The notes under the pieces are model-generated. The model had not been told where the DNA came from and made no database searches. It saw only the letters and a program-made list of their open reading frames with translations. From positions 62,001 through 126,000 of IMG/VR virus record IMGVR_UViG_3300029258_004337: a stretch of DNA of 64,000 bases, one strand, 5' to 3'. Source of the stretch: a virus. This document shows, piece after piece, positions 1-8,361 of the stretch (its first letter is position 1; each line of letters opens with the position of its first letter). The position numbers were made by a program, and so were the translations under genes.

Positions 1-1
1 C

Positions 2-922
2 TGCAAGAAGTGCGACCGCGAGCTCGACCCGATGACGCAGGGGACGTGGGTACGGCACGGGGCCAGCAGCGCGGAGTGGGAGGGCTTCCGGGTTCCTCAG
101 CCCATCGTCGAGTACGTGTACAGAGACCAGCCCAAGATCTTCTGGCGGAAGTGGGAGACCCTGCTCCACAAGGTCCAGAACTACCCTCGCGGCAAGCTAC
201 AGAACGAGGTCTTCGCCCGCAGCCACGACAGCGGCACGAAGCCCGTCACCTTCCAGCAGGTCCGGCGCTGCGCCCTCCCCGACCTGGAGTTCGTGGACAA
301 GCCCACCTCCATGTTCCGGCAGAGCGCGAAGTGGGCGGGCATCGACTGGGGCACCGGCGACGCCTCCTTCTCGGTCCTGTCCATCTGGGGCTACGACAGC
401 TACGGCCGCTTCCGGTGCATCTTCGCGAAGAAGTACGTCGGGCACGAGGCGGACCCCGACTACTCCTGGCGCGACATGGAGAAGATCTGCAAGCGGTACG
501 GCGTCAACCGCATCGGGGCAGACTGGGGCTTCGGCTTCGAGACGAACCGCCACCTCCTCAAGGCCTTCGGCGCGGAGCGCTTCCACCAGTTCCAGCACTC
601 CGACGGGCAGGCCAAGCTGGTGAAGTACGACGGCGACCGCAACGTCTACACCACCCACCGGTCGCGCGTCCTGGCCCTGGCCTTCGAGCTCATCAAGAGG
701 GGGCCGGTGAGCCAGGGGACGTGCTTCCCGAACTGGGAGGACTTCGAGCCGTACGCCAACGACATCCTCGCCGTCTACAGCGAGTACAGCCGGCTGCGCC
801 GCCAGATCGTGTACGACCACCCCCGGACCCAGCCCGACGACTTCCTGCACACGATGGTCTACGCCCTGCTCGTCTCGATGAACGACGTCCGCCGGAAGGA
901 CCTGATCAACGCTGTGTCGTAG
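2..922 (+). CDS. terL: terminase large subunit, 3' part
   Basis: This is the C-terminal part (306 codons seen) of the packaging ATPase/nuclease; the frame is open through the left edge, so the ATPase half lies outside. It starts in a Cys-rich stretch (CKKCDREL). The RNase H-like nuclease domain is clear: GIDWGTGDASFSVL carries the first catalytic Asp, GADWGFGFETN the second acidic segment, and DDFLHTMVYALL closes the domain. In this fold two to three acidic residues bind metal and cut concatemeric DNA at the portal. Its position immediately before the head genes fits a terminase. Family assignment is from motifs only. Confidence 0.85.
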   Translation, partial: CKKCDRELDPMTQGTWVRHGASSAEWEGFRVPQPIVEYVYRDQPKIFWRKWETLLHKVQNYPRGKLQNEVFARSHDSGTKPVTFQQVRRCALPDLEFVDKPTSMFRQSAKWAGIDWGTGDASFSVLSIWGYDSYGRFRCIFAKKYVGHEADPDYSWRDMEKICKRYGVNRIGADWGFGFETNRHLLKAFGAERFHQFQHSDGQAKLVKYDGDRNVYTTHRSRVLALAFELIKRGPVSQGTCFPNWEDFEPYANDILAVYSEYSRLRRQIVYDHPRTQPDDFLHTMVYALLVSMNDVRRKDLINAVS

Positions 923-991
923 CGAAGAAGAACGGGGGCGCGAGCCACCGCCCGCCCCCACGGTGGGGACGGGCGGCGCCGCCGCACAGCA

Positions 992-1306
992 TCAGCCGTG
1001 CGCGGCCATCAGGGGCTCGACGTTGTCGGCACCGGCCAGGTCGGCCTCGGCCTGGGCGAGGCCCTGGCTGACACCGTACTTGTAGCCGCCGACGCCGGCG
1101 GCGACGGTGGTGACGGTGCCGATGGCGGCGGTGGTGGCGATGTCCAGGATGCGGCGGTTGCGCATGGCCTTGAGCGTGGCGTCGGTGACCTCGAGGGTCT
1201 GGCCCGCCTTCAGGCCGCCCAGGTCCTTGACGGTCTCGGCCTTGACGAGGACGTTCTCCTCGGTGGTGGTGGTCTCGGTGGTCTCGGTCTTCTTCTCGTC
1301 GGGCAT
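992..1306 (-). CDS. small membrane-associated protein
   Basis: A 104-residue protein that I do not recognise. The N-terminal third is charged and Thr/Glu-rich, followed by a beta-rich stretch (LGGLKAGQTLEVTDATLKAM). Then comes a hydrophobic, Gly/Ala/Thr-rich segment (about residues 57-80) that could be one membrane helix. The ATG at 1306 was preferred over an upstream in-frame ATG because GAGGAAC lies just before it. It stands alone, opposite in direction to the flanking structural genes, and has its own CAYAAG-class promoter at 1361-1388. Confidence 0.6.
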   Translation of the reverse strand: MPDEKKTETTETTTTEENVLVKAETVKDLGGLKAGQTLEVTDATLKAMRNRRILDIATTAAIGTVTTVAAGVGGYKYGVSQGLAQAEADLAGADNVEPLMAAHG

Positions 1307-1360
1307 GATGGTGTTCCTCGGCAGTGGTTCAGGGGGGCGGGTTCTCCGTCCTCCATTCTC

Positions 1361-1388
1361 CTTATTGTGCATTGGAGCACGGTTTTTC
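1361..1388 (-). promoter_or_regulatory. CAYAAG-class promoter
   Basis: On the minus strand, GAAAA (1388-1384), 17 bp, then AATAAG (1366-1361), about 55 bp before the gene starting at 1306. It is a weaker match to the bipartite element found before most minus-strand operons in this window. Promoter function is inferred from position and recurrence. Confidence 0.4.
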
Positions 1389-1393
1389 ACTGT

Positions 1394-1978
1394 TCACGAA
1401 CCGGCCGAGATCCGCCTCCGAGCGTGCGTGCGGAGGGCCTCGATACGGACCTGAGCGTCCTCGATGAGCGCGTAGACGTCGGGCATGTCCAGTCGGCGCT
1501 CGTCCTCGAGGTGCCGCCGCATCCTCTGAAGGCGTCGGTCGAGGTCTCCCAGCGCATCGTCACCGTGCTGCTCCAAGTCGAGGACCGTCTCGTCGACAGA
1601 GGTGCGCATCGCCTCCGACACGGCGGCGAGCACCTGCTCGACGGACCAGGGAGGGACGTCTTCCTCCCTCTCCGCGCGCCGAGCGGCCCTGGCCTGGGCT
1701 GTGGGGACTGCTCTTGGGGGGTGGGTCGCGTACCTCGAGCGGAGGGCGGCCTCGTGCTCCAAGATCTCGACGCGTCGCAGCAGCCTGCAGAGGTCCTGGC
1801 GGAGCCGCGCAGGGTTCGCGAGGTCCTCGACCAGAGCATCGATGTCCTCCTGGGCGTAGAGGACCTGCCCTCCCTGATGCGTGGAAGACAGCGCTCCCTG
1901 CCTGCGGAAGACCGCGAGTTCCTGCGCGTCTACCCCCGTCAGAGAGGCCGCCTCGTCCTCGGTGTAGTAGAGTGCCAA
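1394..1978 (-). CDS. MerR/excisionase-like helix-turn-helix protein
   Basis: A 194-residue protein. Residues about 5-52 match a winged-helix MerR/excisionase-type DNA-binding domain: YYTEDEAASLTGVDAQEL, then FRRQGAL and a VLYAQEDIDALVEDL wing/helix. The rest is strongly helical, rich in Arg/Glu/Leu (LLRRVEILEHEAALRSR and a C-terminal amphipathic stretch), suggesting a coiled-coil dimer. It is divergent from the structural operon beginning at 2044 with a 65-bp intergenic region, so it could regulate that promoter. A small terminase-like role cannot be excluded, since small terminases also carry an N-terminal HTH and an oligomerisation helix. The function is inference. Confidence 0.6.
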   Translation of the reverse strand: MALYYTEDEAASLTGVDAQELAVFRRQGALSSTHQGGQVLYAQEDIDALVEDLANPARLRQDLCRLLRRVEILEHEAALRSRYATHPPRAVPTAQARAARRAEREEDVPPWSVEQVLAAVSEAMRTSVDETVLDLEQHGDDALGDLDRRLQRMRRHLEDERRLDMPDVYALIEDAQVRIEALRTHARRRISAGS

Positions 1979-1993
1979 CCACCACCTCCGGCA

Positions 1994-2022
1994 TTGTCGG
2001 GGGGATCGTAACGCCCTACCCT
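1994..2022 (+). promoter_or_regulatory. SigA-like promoter of the first structural operon
   Basis: TTGTCG (1994-1999), a 17-bp spacer, then TACCCT (2017-2022). The predicted start lies just upstream of the GCAGGAGG ribosome binding site of the gene at 2044. It sits in the divergent gap with the HTH gene at 1978. Confidence 0.5.
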
Positions 2023-2043
2023 CTCGATGATGCAGGAGGCTCG

Positions 2044-2913
2044 ATGAGCGCCGAAGAGACCTTCATGGAGAAGCTGGCCCACATCAAGGTGGCGGAGCGC
2101 CGGGAGACCGTGCCCGTTCAGCTCCTCGGCAAGCAGGCGGCTCGCCGCTTCCTGGACGGGGAGAGCGGGACCATGACGGAGGCCGTCACCGAGATCGTGA
2201 AGGAGGCCGACCTCAACCCCGAGCACGCTCGCCGGGTCGCGGAGTCCGGCAACCAGGCGGTGTGGGCACACACGAAGTCGAGCGGCGAGCGCTCCCAGTT
2301 CGAGCCCGCCAACCCCGACGAGGTCATCGGCTCCCTCGACCGGACGCCCGAGGACATGGGCATGCCCGTCCTCGACTACGCCCAGGAACCTCCCGGGCGC
2401 GTCGACGCACCCGAGGGCGACCTCTACTCGATGTTCGGCCTGTCCGAGCCAGAGCAGGAGAAGGTGGCATCGGCCAAGGTCGGCTGGCGCGACGTCGCCC
2501 GCATCGAAGGACGGATGGAGCGGGCACGTCACGACGTCGACCGGCTCACGCTGGCGATGTCTTCGACGGGCGAGGAGCTCTACCAGATGGTGAAGCAGGC
2601 CCACCTCGAGCACGGCCACAGCCTCGGCCAGATGGGCCGCGCCGTCATGGACACCTGCGAGAGCTCGCAGTTCGGTGCGCGCCTCGTCCAGCAGATCGCG
2701 ACGCGTGCCGACCGGGAGGGGTGGTACCGCCTCACCGACGAGCAGGAGAAGGTCGCCTCTGCGGAGGTCCTGGTCATCGACCACGAGCACCCCATCCTGG
2801 CCGCGGCCCTGTCTCTCGAGACCATGGCCACCACCCACTACTCGCGACAGCAGAACATGGAGCAGGCCCGGCAGGAGCACCTGGAGGCGTCCCGCACCTA
2901 CCGGCGGATGTGA
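2044..2913 (+). CDS. virion protein with EK-[VL]-A motifs
   Basis: A 289-residue, mostly helical acidic protein that I do not recognise. It carries the recurrent short motif three times: MEKLA at residues 8-12, EKVAS at 139-143 and EKVAS at 235-239. The ATG at 2044 was chosen because AGGAGG lies 7 bp upstream; the open frame extends further left without a ribosome binding site. It is first in the structural operon, and its stop overlaps the next start (TGATG). Location and motif suggest a head or internal virion protein. Confidence 0.6.
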   Translation: MSAEETFMEKLAHIKVAERRETVPVQLLGKQAARRFLDGESGTMTEAVTEIVKEADLNPEHARRVAESGNQAVWAHTKSSGERSQFEPANPDEVIGSLDRTPEDMGMPVLDYAQEPPGRVDAPEGDLYSMFGLSEPEQEKVASAKVGWRDVARIEGRMERARHDVDRLTLAMSSTGEELYQMVKQAHLEHGHSLGQMGRAVMDTCESSQFGARLVQQIATRADREGWYRLTDEQEKVASAEVLVIDHEHPILAAALSLETMATTHYSRQQNMEQARQEHLEASRTYRRM

Positions 2914-3698
2914 TGGACAAGCACGCCGGAGTCCTTGGGTGGGGCCTGAAGAAGGGCATCAACCTCACCGCCAAGACCGGTGACGCGCTGGCGCACGGGG
3001 TAGTACACTCCCCTGGCCAGACCGCGATGGGCGTAGGCGGGCTGGCTCTCACGGTGCCGGCCCTCAAGACGCCCCCCGAAGCCAAGGCCAAGCGCAAGAT
3101 CAACCGCGAACTCTCCCGCCGCCAGGCGCAGCAGCTCAAGAGGACCCTCATGCCGAACACGTCGATGGCGAAGTCAGCCGCCGTACTGCCTGGAGCCTCC
3201 CGCCTCTACGAGCAGGAGGAGCTGGAGAAGCAGGCCGCCCGCCTGCCCAAGCCTCACGAGCTGTTCCTGCTCGGCGCGGGCCTCGCGCTGGGCAACCAGG
3301 CCATCGAGGGCTTGAGCTCCGGAGCCGAGGCCGGCTTCCAGGGCATCAAGGACGGGATGCGTGCCAAGACCCGCCAGAGCCGGTGGCGTCGGGTGGTCAA
3401 GTTCGACAACGACCTGCAGGACCTGCCTCATGCGCGCGCCGCCTTCGACGCGCTCGACCGCGCCAGTCCCTACCTCTCGGGTGAGCCCATGCTCGCGGCT
3501 TCCGCGGTGCGGCAGCTTGCGTCCTACGGCTCCAGCTACGAGGGCGGGCCGCCCAACGTGCCCATGAGCGCCGTCAAGTCGGTGCTGGACATCCAGCGCG
3601 GCCGCGGTGAGACCCGGGCCGGCATGCGCCGTACCGGGGCCTTCGGTGCGACGAAGGTCGACGCCAAGGATGGCGCCGAGATCCTCGGGGTCATCTGA
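2913..3698 (+). CDS. virion-associated protein, unknown function
   Basis: A 261-residue protein starting in the TGATG overlap with the previous gene. The N-terminus has a Gly/Ala/Val hydrophobic stretch (MGVGGLALTVPAL) and the middle a second one (ELFLLGAGLALGNQAIEGL), either of which could contact a membrane. A variant of the recurrent motif occurs as LEKQAA near residue 108. The C-terminal half (SPYLSGEPMLAASAVRQLAS) is helical. No family is recognised. Tight coupling to the protease gene, whose ATG overlaps this stop, supports a structural role. Confidence 0.6.
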   Translation: MDKHAGVLGWGLKKGINLTAKTGDALAHGVVHSPGQTAMGVGGLALTVPALKTPPEAKAKRKINRELSRRQAQQLKRTLMPNTSMAKSAAVLPGASRLYEQEELEKQAARLPKPHELFLLGAGLALGNQAIEGLSSGAEAGFQGIKDGMRAKTRQSRWRRVVKFDNDLQDLPHARAAFDALDRASPYLSGEPMLAASAVRQLASYGSSYEGGPPNVPMSAVKSVLDIQRGRGETRAGMRRTGAFGATKVDAKDGAEILGVI

Positions 3699-5284
3699 TG
3701 AACTCGGACCGCTTCGACATCGAGGGTAAGGTCATCTCCTGCGCGACGGTGGACTCCCCGGGCCACATCTTCGCGCAGGCCGTCCTCGTCTCGCGCCGGG
3801 GCGGCGAGCTCGAGAAGACCGCCGGGGCAGGCAAGAGGCATCCCGCTGTCGAGGCGTTCCTCCGGGACCTGCGCCCGGACCCCCGCTACCAGTACGTGCT
3901 GATGCAGCCGATGGGGGCGTCCGAGTACTGGGGGCGGAACATCAACGGGGACTACTTCCCCGAGATCAGCCTCAGCTACGACCACAAGAAGGATGCCTCC
4001 GGACGAGACGAGCGCATCCGGCAGATCGTGGACAAGTTCTTGAAGCCCTTCGGCAAGGACCTGCCACCCTTCCCCCTGCGGGAGTTCGGGTTCCGGACCT
4101 TCGAGGATGCCCTCCGCTACCGGCACCACATCAACAAGAACCCGGAGATCGCGTACGGGGACATCCCCCTGGCGGTGTGGAACCCCTTCACCAAGAAGGT
4201 CGAGGTCGTCGTCCGGCACTGGCGCGACAAGGCCCGGGAGCTGGGTGCCCACGACATCATCGCGGACATCGACGCGCGACGTCCTCGGCAGATTTCGATG
4301 GGCTGCCGGGTCCCGTTCGACGTGTGCACCATCTGCGGCCACGCCAGCCGCACCCGCGACAACTACTGCGAGCACCTGAAGTACCAGCTCGGGCACATCC
4401 TGCCTGACGGCCGCGTCGTCGCGGCCCTCAACCTGTTCCCCCGCTTCTTCGACCTGTCGGACGTCATCGTGCCGGCCGCGAGCGAGAGCGGGGTGCTCGA
4501 GAAGGTCGCCCAGGTCGCTGGGTCGGAGCCCGCCCAGGGCGGGCAAGCCGCGGATGCAGAGTCCGGCGACATGACGAAGCGCATGCCGGCCAAGCCCGAG
4601 TCGAACGCTGCGGTCGAGGTCTCCCGGCGAGAGCCGGACCTGCCCAAGCAGCTCCTCGAGCAGGGGTCCCTGTCCCAGCTCCTCACGACCCTCGCCGGCT
4701 TGGGCATCGTGCTGAAGCCGTCCGAGTTCCAGTACAGCGTCCTGCACCGCCGACAGGGCTGCGGGGGCATGGCCCGTCTGCTGGCTTCCCGGAACTTGTG
4801 CTTCGCTCCGACGGCGTCGCCCTGCTCCCCCATGCCGATGAGCGTGCGGGACTTCCACCCAGATCTGGCCATGCGCGCCGCGCCTCACCTCGACCAGCGC
4901 TCCGGCATGAGCCCCTTCTTCCCATCCCGCGTCATCGCAGTGATGTCGAAGACCGCGGGGGCAGAGCAGCCTTCGCCCACCTACACGCATGCCGAGCCGG
5001 TGCTCCGTGGCATGGCGGACGACTACGCGTCGTACAGGGCAGGTCTCGTCAAGACCGCGGCCATCGTGGAGCAGGCGAACCGGGCGCATCCCGCCCTCTT
5101 CCGCCGCCTCACCGGCGGTGCCCTCCTCGACTGGCACATGACCAAGACGGCCTCCCGGAGCGACTTCGGGTTGTCAGGATGCTCTCTACCGGTGTACGTC
5201 CACAACGCGTACCGGTCGGAGCCCGAAGACGCCCCCAGGGGCCACGCCTTCGCAGACACCGTTCGACCCTTCCTCTTCCCGTGA
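3698..5284 (+). CDS. putative head maturation protease
   Basis: A 528-residue protein resembling the prohead proteases of large tailed phages. The visible signature is GASEYWGRNINGDYFPE (residues about 74-90), then a His-containing HHINKNPEIAYGDIPLAVWN, then RQISMGCRVPFDVCTICG with a Cys pair and NYCEHLKYQLG, and finally FFDLSDVIVPA. This order (NGD...HINK...SMGC.VP.D.C.ICG..A.TR..YC.H) is typical of that family as I know it; the active residues cannot be assigned with certainty. It carries LEKTAG (39-43) and LEKVAQ (268-272), plus SKTAG, VKTAA and TKTAS near the C-terminus. It lies upstream of the capsid gene as expected. The start is in a TGATG overlap. Confidence 0.6.
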   Translation: MNSDRFDIEGKVISCATVDSPGHIFAQAVLVSRRGGELEKTAGAGKRHPAVEAFLRDLRPDPRYQYVLMQPMGASEYWGRNINGDYFPEISLSYDHKKDASGRDERIRQIVDKFLKPFGKDLPPFPLREFGFRTFEDALRYRHHINKNPEIAYGDIPLAVWNPFTKKVEVVVRHWRDKARELGAHDIIADIDARRPRQISMGCRVPFDVCTICGHASRTRDNYCEHLKYQLGHILPDGRVVAALNLFPRFFDLSDVIVPAASESGVLEKVAQVAGSEPAQGGQAADAESGDMTKRMPAKPESNAAVEVSRREPDLPKQLLEQGSLSQLLTTLAGLGIVLKPSEFQYSVLHRRQGCGGMARLLASRNLCFAPTASPCSPMPMSVRDFHPDLAMRAAPHLDQRSGMSPFFPSRVIAVMSKTAGAEQPSPTYTHAEPVLRGMADDYASYRAGLVKTAAIVEQANRAHPALFRRLTGGALLDWHMTKTASRSDFGLSGCSLPVYVHNAYRSEPEDAPRGHAFADTVRPFLFP

Positions 5285-5292
5285 GGCCTCAC

Positions 5293-5694
5293 ATGCAGTC
5301 CCTCGTCGACCAGATGTTCGGAACCCCCTCTGCCGCCGCCCAGCCGGGTGCCGGCATCGAGAAGACCGCCGAGGCGAACTTCGTGGAGGGCCTCGGTGCT
5401 CCCAGCATCGAGGACTTCGACGCGCTCGACGACGAGACGCTCGACCAGACCATCGCCGACCTCGAGGCCCAGGCCGCTGCTGCCGAGGCCCAGGCCAACC
5501 CGCAGGCAGAGCTCGACAAGGTCGCGTCCAGTCGCCTCTTCGGCGAGGTCGCGTGCCACTCCTTCCTCCACGAGGAGGAAGCCATCAAGATCGCGATGGT
5601 GAACGGCAACTGCCGCTCCTGCAAGGAGACCCCCATCGACCGCTCTGCCGGCGGCCATCCCTCCCTCTGCCCGAGCTGCAACCCCTCCGCGTGA
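5293..5694 (+). CDS. small virion protein with C-terminal zinc ribbon
   Basis: A 133-residue protein. The N-terminal half is acidic and Ala-rich with GIEKTAE (about residue 22) and ELDKVASS (about residue 76), both copies of the motif seen across the virion genes. The C-terminus has CRSCKETP...LCPSC, a four-Cys zinc ribbon. It lies between the protease and capsid genes, so a scaffold or assembly role is possible but not shown. Confidence 0.6.
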   Translation: MQSLVDQMFGTPSAAAQPGAGIEKTAEANFVEGLGAPSIEDFDALDDETLDQTIADLEAQAAAAEAQANPQAELDKVASSRLFGEVACHSFLHEEEAIKIAMVNGNCRSCKETPIDRSAGGHPSLCPSCNPSA

Positions 5695-5709
5695 TGCACG
5701 CCGATCGGC

Positions 5710-5738
5710 TTGACGCGTCGATCTCAAGTTGCCATGCT
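5710..5738 (+). promoter_or_regulatory. possible SigA-like promoter
   Basis: TTGACG (5710-5715), a 17-bp spacer, then CATGCT (5733-5738), in the 74-bp gap before the gene at 5769. The -10 box lacks the usual first T, so strength is doubtful. Confidence 0.35.
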
Positions 5739-5768
5739 GCACCAGGCTCCCTTCTCTCCGAGGCCCTC

Positions 5769-6293
5769 ATGAACAAGACGCTCTCTCAGCTGATCGACAG
5801 CGAGCTCGGCATCGAAGACGGCACGCCCTCCGTGGCCGCCGACACCGGAACCGTCCCTGTCCGTGAGCAGGCGTTCCAGGGCGAGACGCTCGCCGACGAG
5901 GCCGAGAAGGTCGCCAGCGTGCTCGAGTACCTGGTCGACGGGGGCCTCGAGAAGGTCGCCTCGGCCTACCAGCTCCCCGCCGGCGAGGTCGGCTCGATGG
6001 CCGGCGACAACGACGCGGGCCGGAAGGTCCCTCGTCACGGCACCGGCATCAACACGCTGCGCATGCAGCGTGGCACCAGCCACCCCGCCCTCGCGAGTGC
6101 GGAGGCCGCCGCCGCCGCTGGACCCAGCGACGTGTCGCGTCAGAACGCGCCGGCCCTCGGCGCCGCCCTGGACCACACCCCGTACGATGACGGCTTCACG
6201 CCGCAGGTGCTCGGTGGCAAGGTGGACCACAAGGACATCAACGCACGCCTCAAGGCCGCCAAGGCCGCGAAGGCCCGCCGGCAGGGAGCCTGA
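5769..6293 (+). CDS. virion/scaffold-like protein with paired EKVAS motifs
   Basis: A 174-residue protein, acidic at the N-terminus and basic at the C-terminus (RLKAAKAAKARRQG). Two motif copies stand close together, EAEKVASVLEYL and GLEKVASAYQL. Charge asymmetry and a position between protease and capsid genes resemble scaffolding or internal-core proteins, but no family is recognised. The next gene starts two bases after its stop. Confidence 0.55.
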   Translation: MNKTLSQLIDSELGIEDGTPSVAADTGTVPVREQAFQGETLADEAEKVASVLEYLVDGGLEKVASAYQLPAGEVGSMAGDNDAGRKVPRHGTGINTLRMQRGTSHPALASAEAAAAAGPSDVSRQNAPALGAALDHTPYDDGFTPQVLGGKVDHKDINARLKAAKAAKARRQGA

Positions 6294-6295
6294 TC

Positions 6296-6673
6296 ATGTC
6301 GCTCGAGAAGATCGCATCCGTCGACGACCTCAAGCAGGTCCTCACCAAGACCGCCGGCGTGTGTCGGGGCCTCGCGGCCGAGAACCGCGAGCTCCGAGCC
6401 AAGAACGCGCGCTTCGAGCGGCGTGAAGAGCTCGAGAAGATCGCCTCCGAAGGCGTGACCCGCGGCGTCATGGACGACGCCGACGTCGACTCCTTCGTCG
6501 AGCGCTGGTCCGACGACGACACCCCGCTCCAGGTCCTCGGCGACTTCGTGGAGCGCACCACCTCCGGCGTACCCCTCGGGGAGCTCGGCGAGGGGCACGA
6601 GAAGCTGGCGTCCGCCGATGGCGACGACGTCCTCACCTCCTTCCTCACGTCGCAGGATCCGGGCTCCTACTGA
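6296..6673 (+). CDS. small coiled virion protein with repeated EK-[IL]-AS
   Basis: A 125-residue, acidic, helical protein. Motif copies are SLEKIASVDD at the very N-terminus, LTKTAG, ELEKIASEG after a Glu/Arg-rich coiled stretch, and HEKLASADG near the C-terminus. Four copies in so short a protein make it mostly motif and linker. It immediately precedes the decoration/capsid pair, which favours a head assembly role. The function is unknown. Confidence 0.55.
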   Translation: MSLEKIASVDDLKQVLTKTAGVCRGLAAENRELRAKNARFERREELEKIASEGVTRGVMDDADVDSFVERWSDDDTPLQVLGDFVERTTSGVPLGELGEGHEKLASADGDDVLTSFLTSQDPGSY

Positions 6674-6763
6674 GCCCGTTCCGCAGAACTTCCCACTTCC
6701 CACTTCACGCTTCGATCTCATCGGTATAGCCCATCGGCAACCGGAACTCCCCCGGAGGAACTC

Positions 6764-7249
6764 ATGGCCGTCCGCCCCGTCACTCCCGTCAGCAAGATCC
6801 AGCGTCTCTCGCGGGACGTCGCGACGGCTCTCCAGCCGGCGCTCAACCCGTACGCGGCCAACGCCCTCGAGCAGGGTGAGTGGCTGACCGAGACCGCCAC
6901 CGGCTGGGACCGCATCTCCGGGACCGATCCCGCCGCCGGCGGCGCTGCCGCCGCCGAGATGGTCTGGAGCAAGCGGGGCGAGGCCCCGACCGCGGCCCTC
7001 AACAAGGTCGCCTGCTTCACGGTCCACGAGTTCATCGTCGAGACCGACATGTTCGACGACTCCCTCACCCCCGCGCTCGGCCAGCACCTCACGGTGCACG
7101 CCTGCACGGTGGGCGGCGTCGCCGACCGCTCCGCGCTCACGCTCGCCGCCACCGGCGAGCCGACCCGCGCCCTGGTCCAGGGCCCGCTCCCCGCCGACAA
7201 CTCCGGCTGGCTGCGTGTCAAGGTGACCTCTCCGTTCGCCGCGCCCTGA
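6764..7249 (+). CDS. possible capsid decoration protein
   Basis: A 161-residue protein with mixed beta content (FTVHEFIVETDMF, HLTVHACTVGGVADRSALTLAATG, WLRVKVTSPF). Size and position directly before the major capsid gene match decoration/stabilisation proteins of tailed phages, but no motif proves it. One LNKVA variant of the virion motif is present. The CCCGGAGG ribosome binding site lies a few bases upstream. The 90-bp leader before it has repeated CTTCCCA/CACTTC units and a TATAGC box at 6725-6730 without a good -35. Confidence 0.45.
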   Translation: MAVRPVTPVSKIQRLSRDVATALQPALNPYAANALEQGEWLTETATGWDRISGTDPAAGGAAAAEMVWSKRGEAPTAALNKVACFTVHEFIVETDMFDDSLTPALGQHLTVHACTVGGVADRSALTLAATGEPTRALVQGPLPADNSGWLRVKVTSPFAAP

Positions 7250-7305
7250 TCCACCACCAGTTCCCCCATCTTCCTGACGTCTGATCGTCCCTCGAGGAGA
7301 CAACC

Positions 7306-8346
7306 ATGCCGCACCCGCTCACCAAGCAGTTCGTCGCGCACATCAATGCGGGACGAGAGGGCATCGAGAAGACCGCAGCGGTGTCGCAGGCCTTCACCCG
7401 CGACAAGCTGCGCGAGAACTCGGTGTTCCGCAAGATCATCACGCCCGACTCCGTCGACGCGTCCGATCTGCAGCCCTCGCCGAACCACGACACCCTGGTC
7501 TACCTCGACCACATCGAGCCGAACTCGCGTGCGATGACGCTGACGTTCCGGGACCAGCCCGAGGCGCAGTACATCGAGGGCGACAAGTACGAGATCCCGT
7601 TCCACCGCATCTCGTCCGAGCGTGTCGAGAAGGCGGAGGAGGAGCTCCTCGCCTACCCGTACCCGATCACCAAGGTCATCGAGAACAACATCGTTCGCGA
7701 CATCCAGGAGATCGAGGACCACCGCGGGCTCACGTACAGCGAGCAGGCCGTCCAGACCACGGGCAACATCATCCGCGGCCAGCAGGCCCTCGAGGACGAG
7801 GCCATCAACGGCGCCGGCAACGGCCTCCGTGGCCAGGTCCAGCGGAGCGACCTCATCGAGCTCGCCAAGGTGCTGAACGGCAGCCGCCGGATGTGCGACT
7901 GCTTCCTGATGGCCGAGACCGACGCCAACGACGTCATGCACTGGACCATCGAGACCTGGGGCGACGAGGCTGGCCAGATCACCAAGGACGGCTTCACCTA
8001 CGACAAGCTCCTCGGCTACAAGCTGGTCCGGACCATCAAGCAGGAGATCCTGCAGCCCGGCAACATCTACGCCTTCACCGAGAAGGGGATGCTGGGCAAG
8101 TTCCTCATCCTGAACGGGACGCGGTTCTTCCTGGACAAGGACGTGAACATGATCTCGTTCCAGGCGTACGAGATCGTCGGCATGTCCATCAGCAACATCG
8201 CCTCCGTGGCGAAGTGCGAGCTCTACAACGGCCAGGGCGGCGGCGACGACAGCTCCGACTCGCTCATCAGCGAGCGCGAGGTGGGCGGCGGCGTCTTCAA
8301 CCAGGTCGCCGCGGGCAACTTCTTCCCCACGTTCCACCACTTCTGA
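7306..8346 (+). CDS. major capsid protein, HK97-like fold
   Basis: A 346-residue protein that forms the icosahedral shell. It is assigned by length, central position in the head cluster and HK97-type features: an N-terminal helical arm, a long charged/aromatic segment (EGDKYEIPFHRISSERVEKAEEEL) resembling the E-loop/spine region, and a C-terminal P/A-domain-like stretch (PGNIYAFTEKGMLGKFL then KDVNMISFQAYEIVGMSI). Residues 20-24 are IEKTA, a copy of the motif also found in the protease and scaffold-like genes. This would be a candidate N-terminal processing site, which is inference. Confidence 0.8.
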   Translation: MPHPLTKQFVAHINAGREGIEKTAAVSQAFTRDKLRENSVFRKIITPDSVDASDLQPSPNHDTLVYLDHIEPNSRAMTLTFRDQPEAQYIEGDKYEIPFHRISSERVEKAEEELLAYPYPITKVIENNIVRDIQEIEDHRGLTYSEQAVQTTGNIIRGQQALEDEAINGAGNGLRGQVQRSDLIELAKVLNGSRRMCDCFLMAETDANDVMHWTIETWGDEAGQITKDGFTYDKLLGYKLVRTIKQEILQPGNIYAFTEKGMLGKFLILNGTRFFLDKDVNMISFQAYEIVGMSISNIASVAKCELYNGQGGGDDSSDSLISEREVGGGVFNQVAAGNFFPTFHHF

Positions 8347-8361
8347 TCGAGGAGGGCCCTC

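Noticed and set aside
3536-5137. 533-codon open frame antisense to the protease gene
   Set aside because: Shadow composition and no start signal; the plus-strand protease has recognisable motifs.
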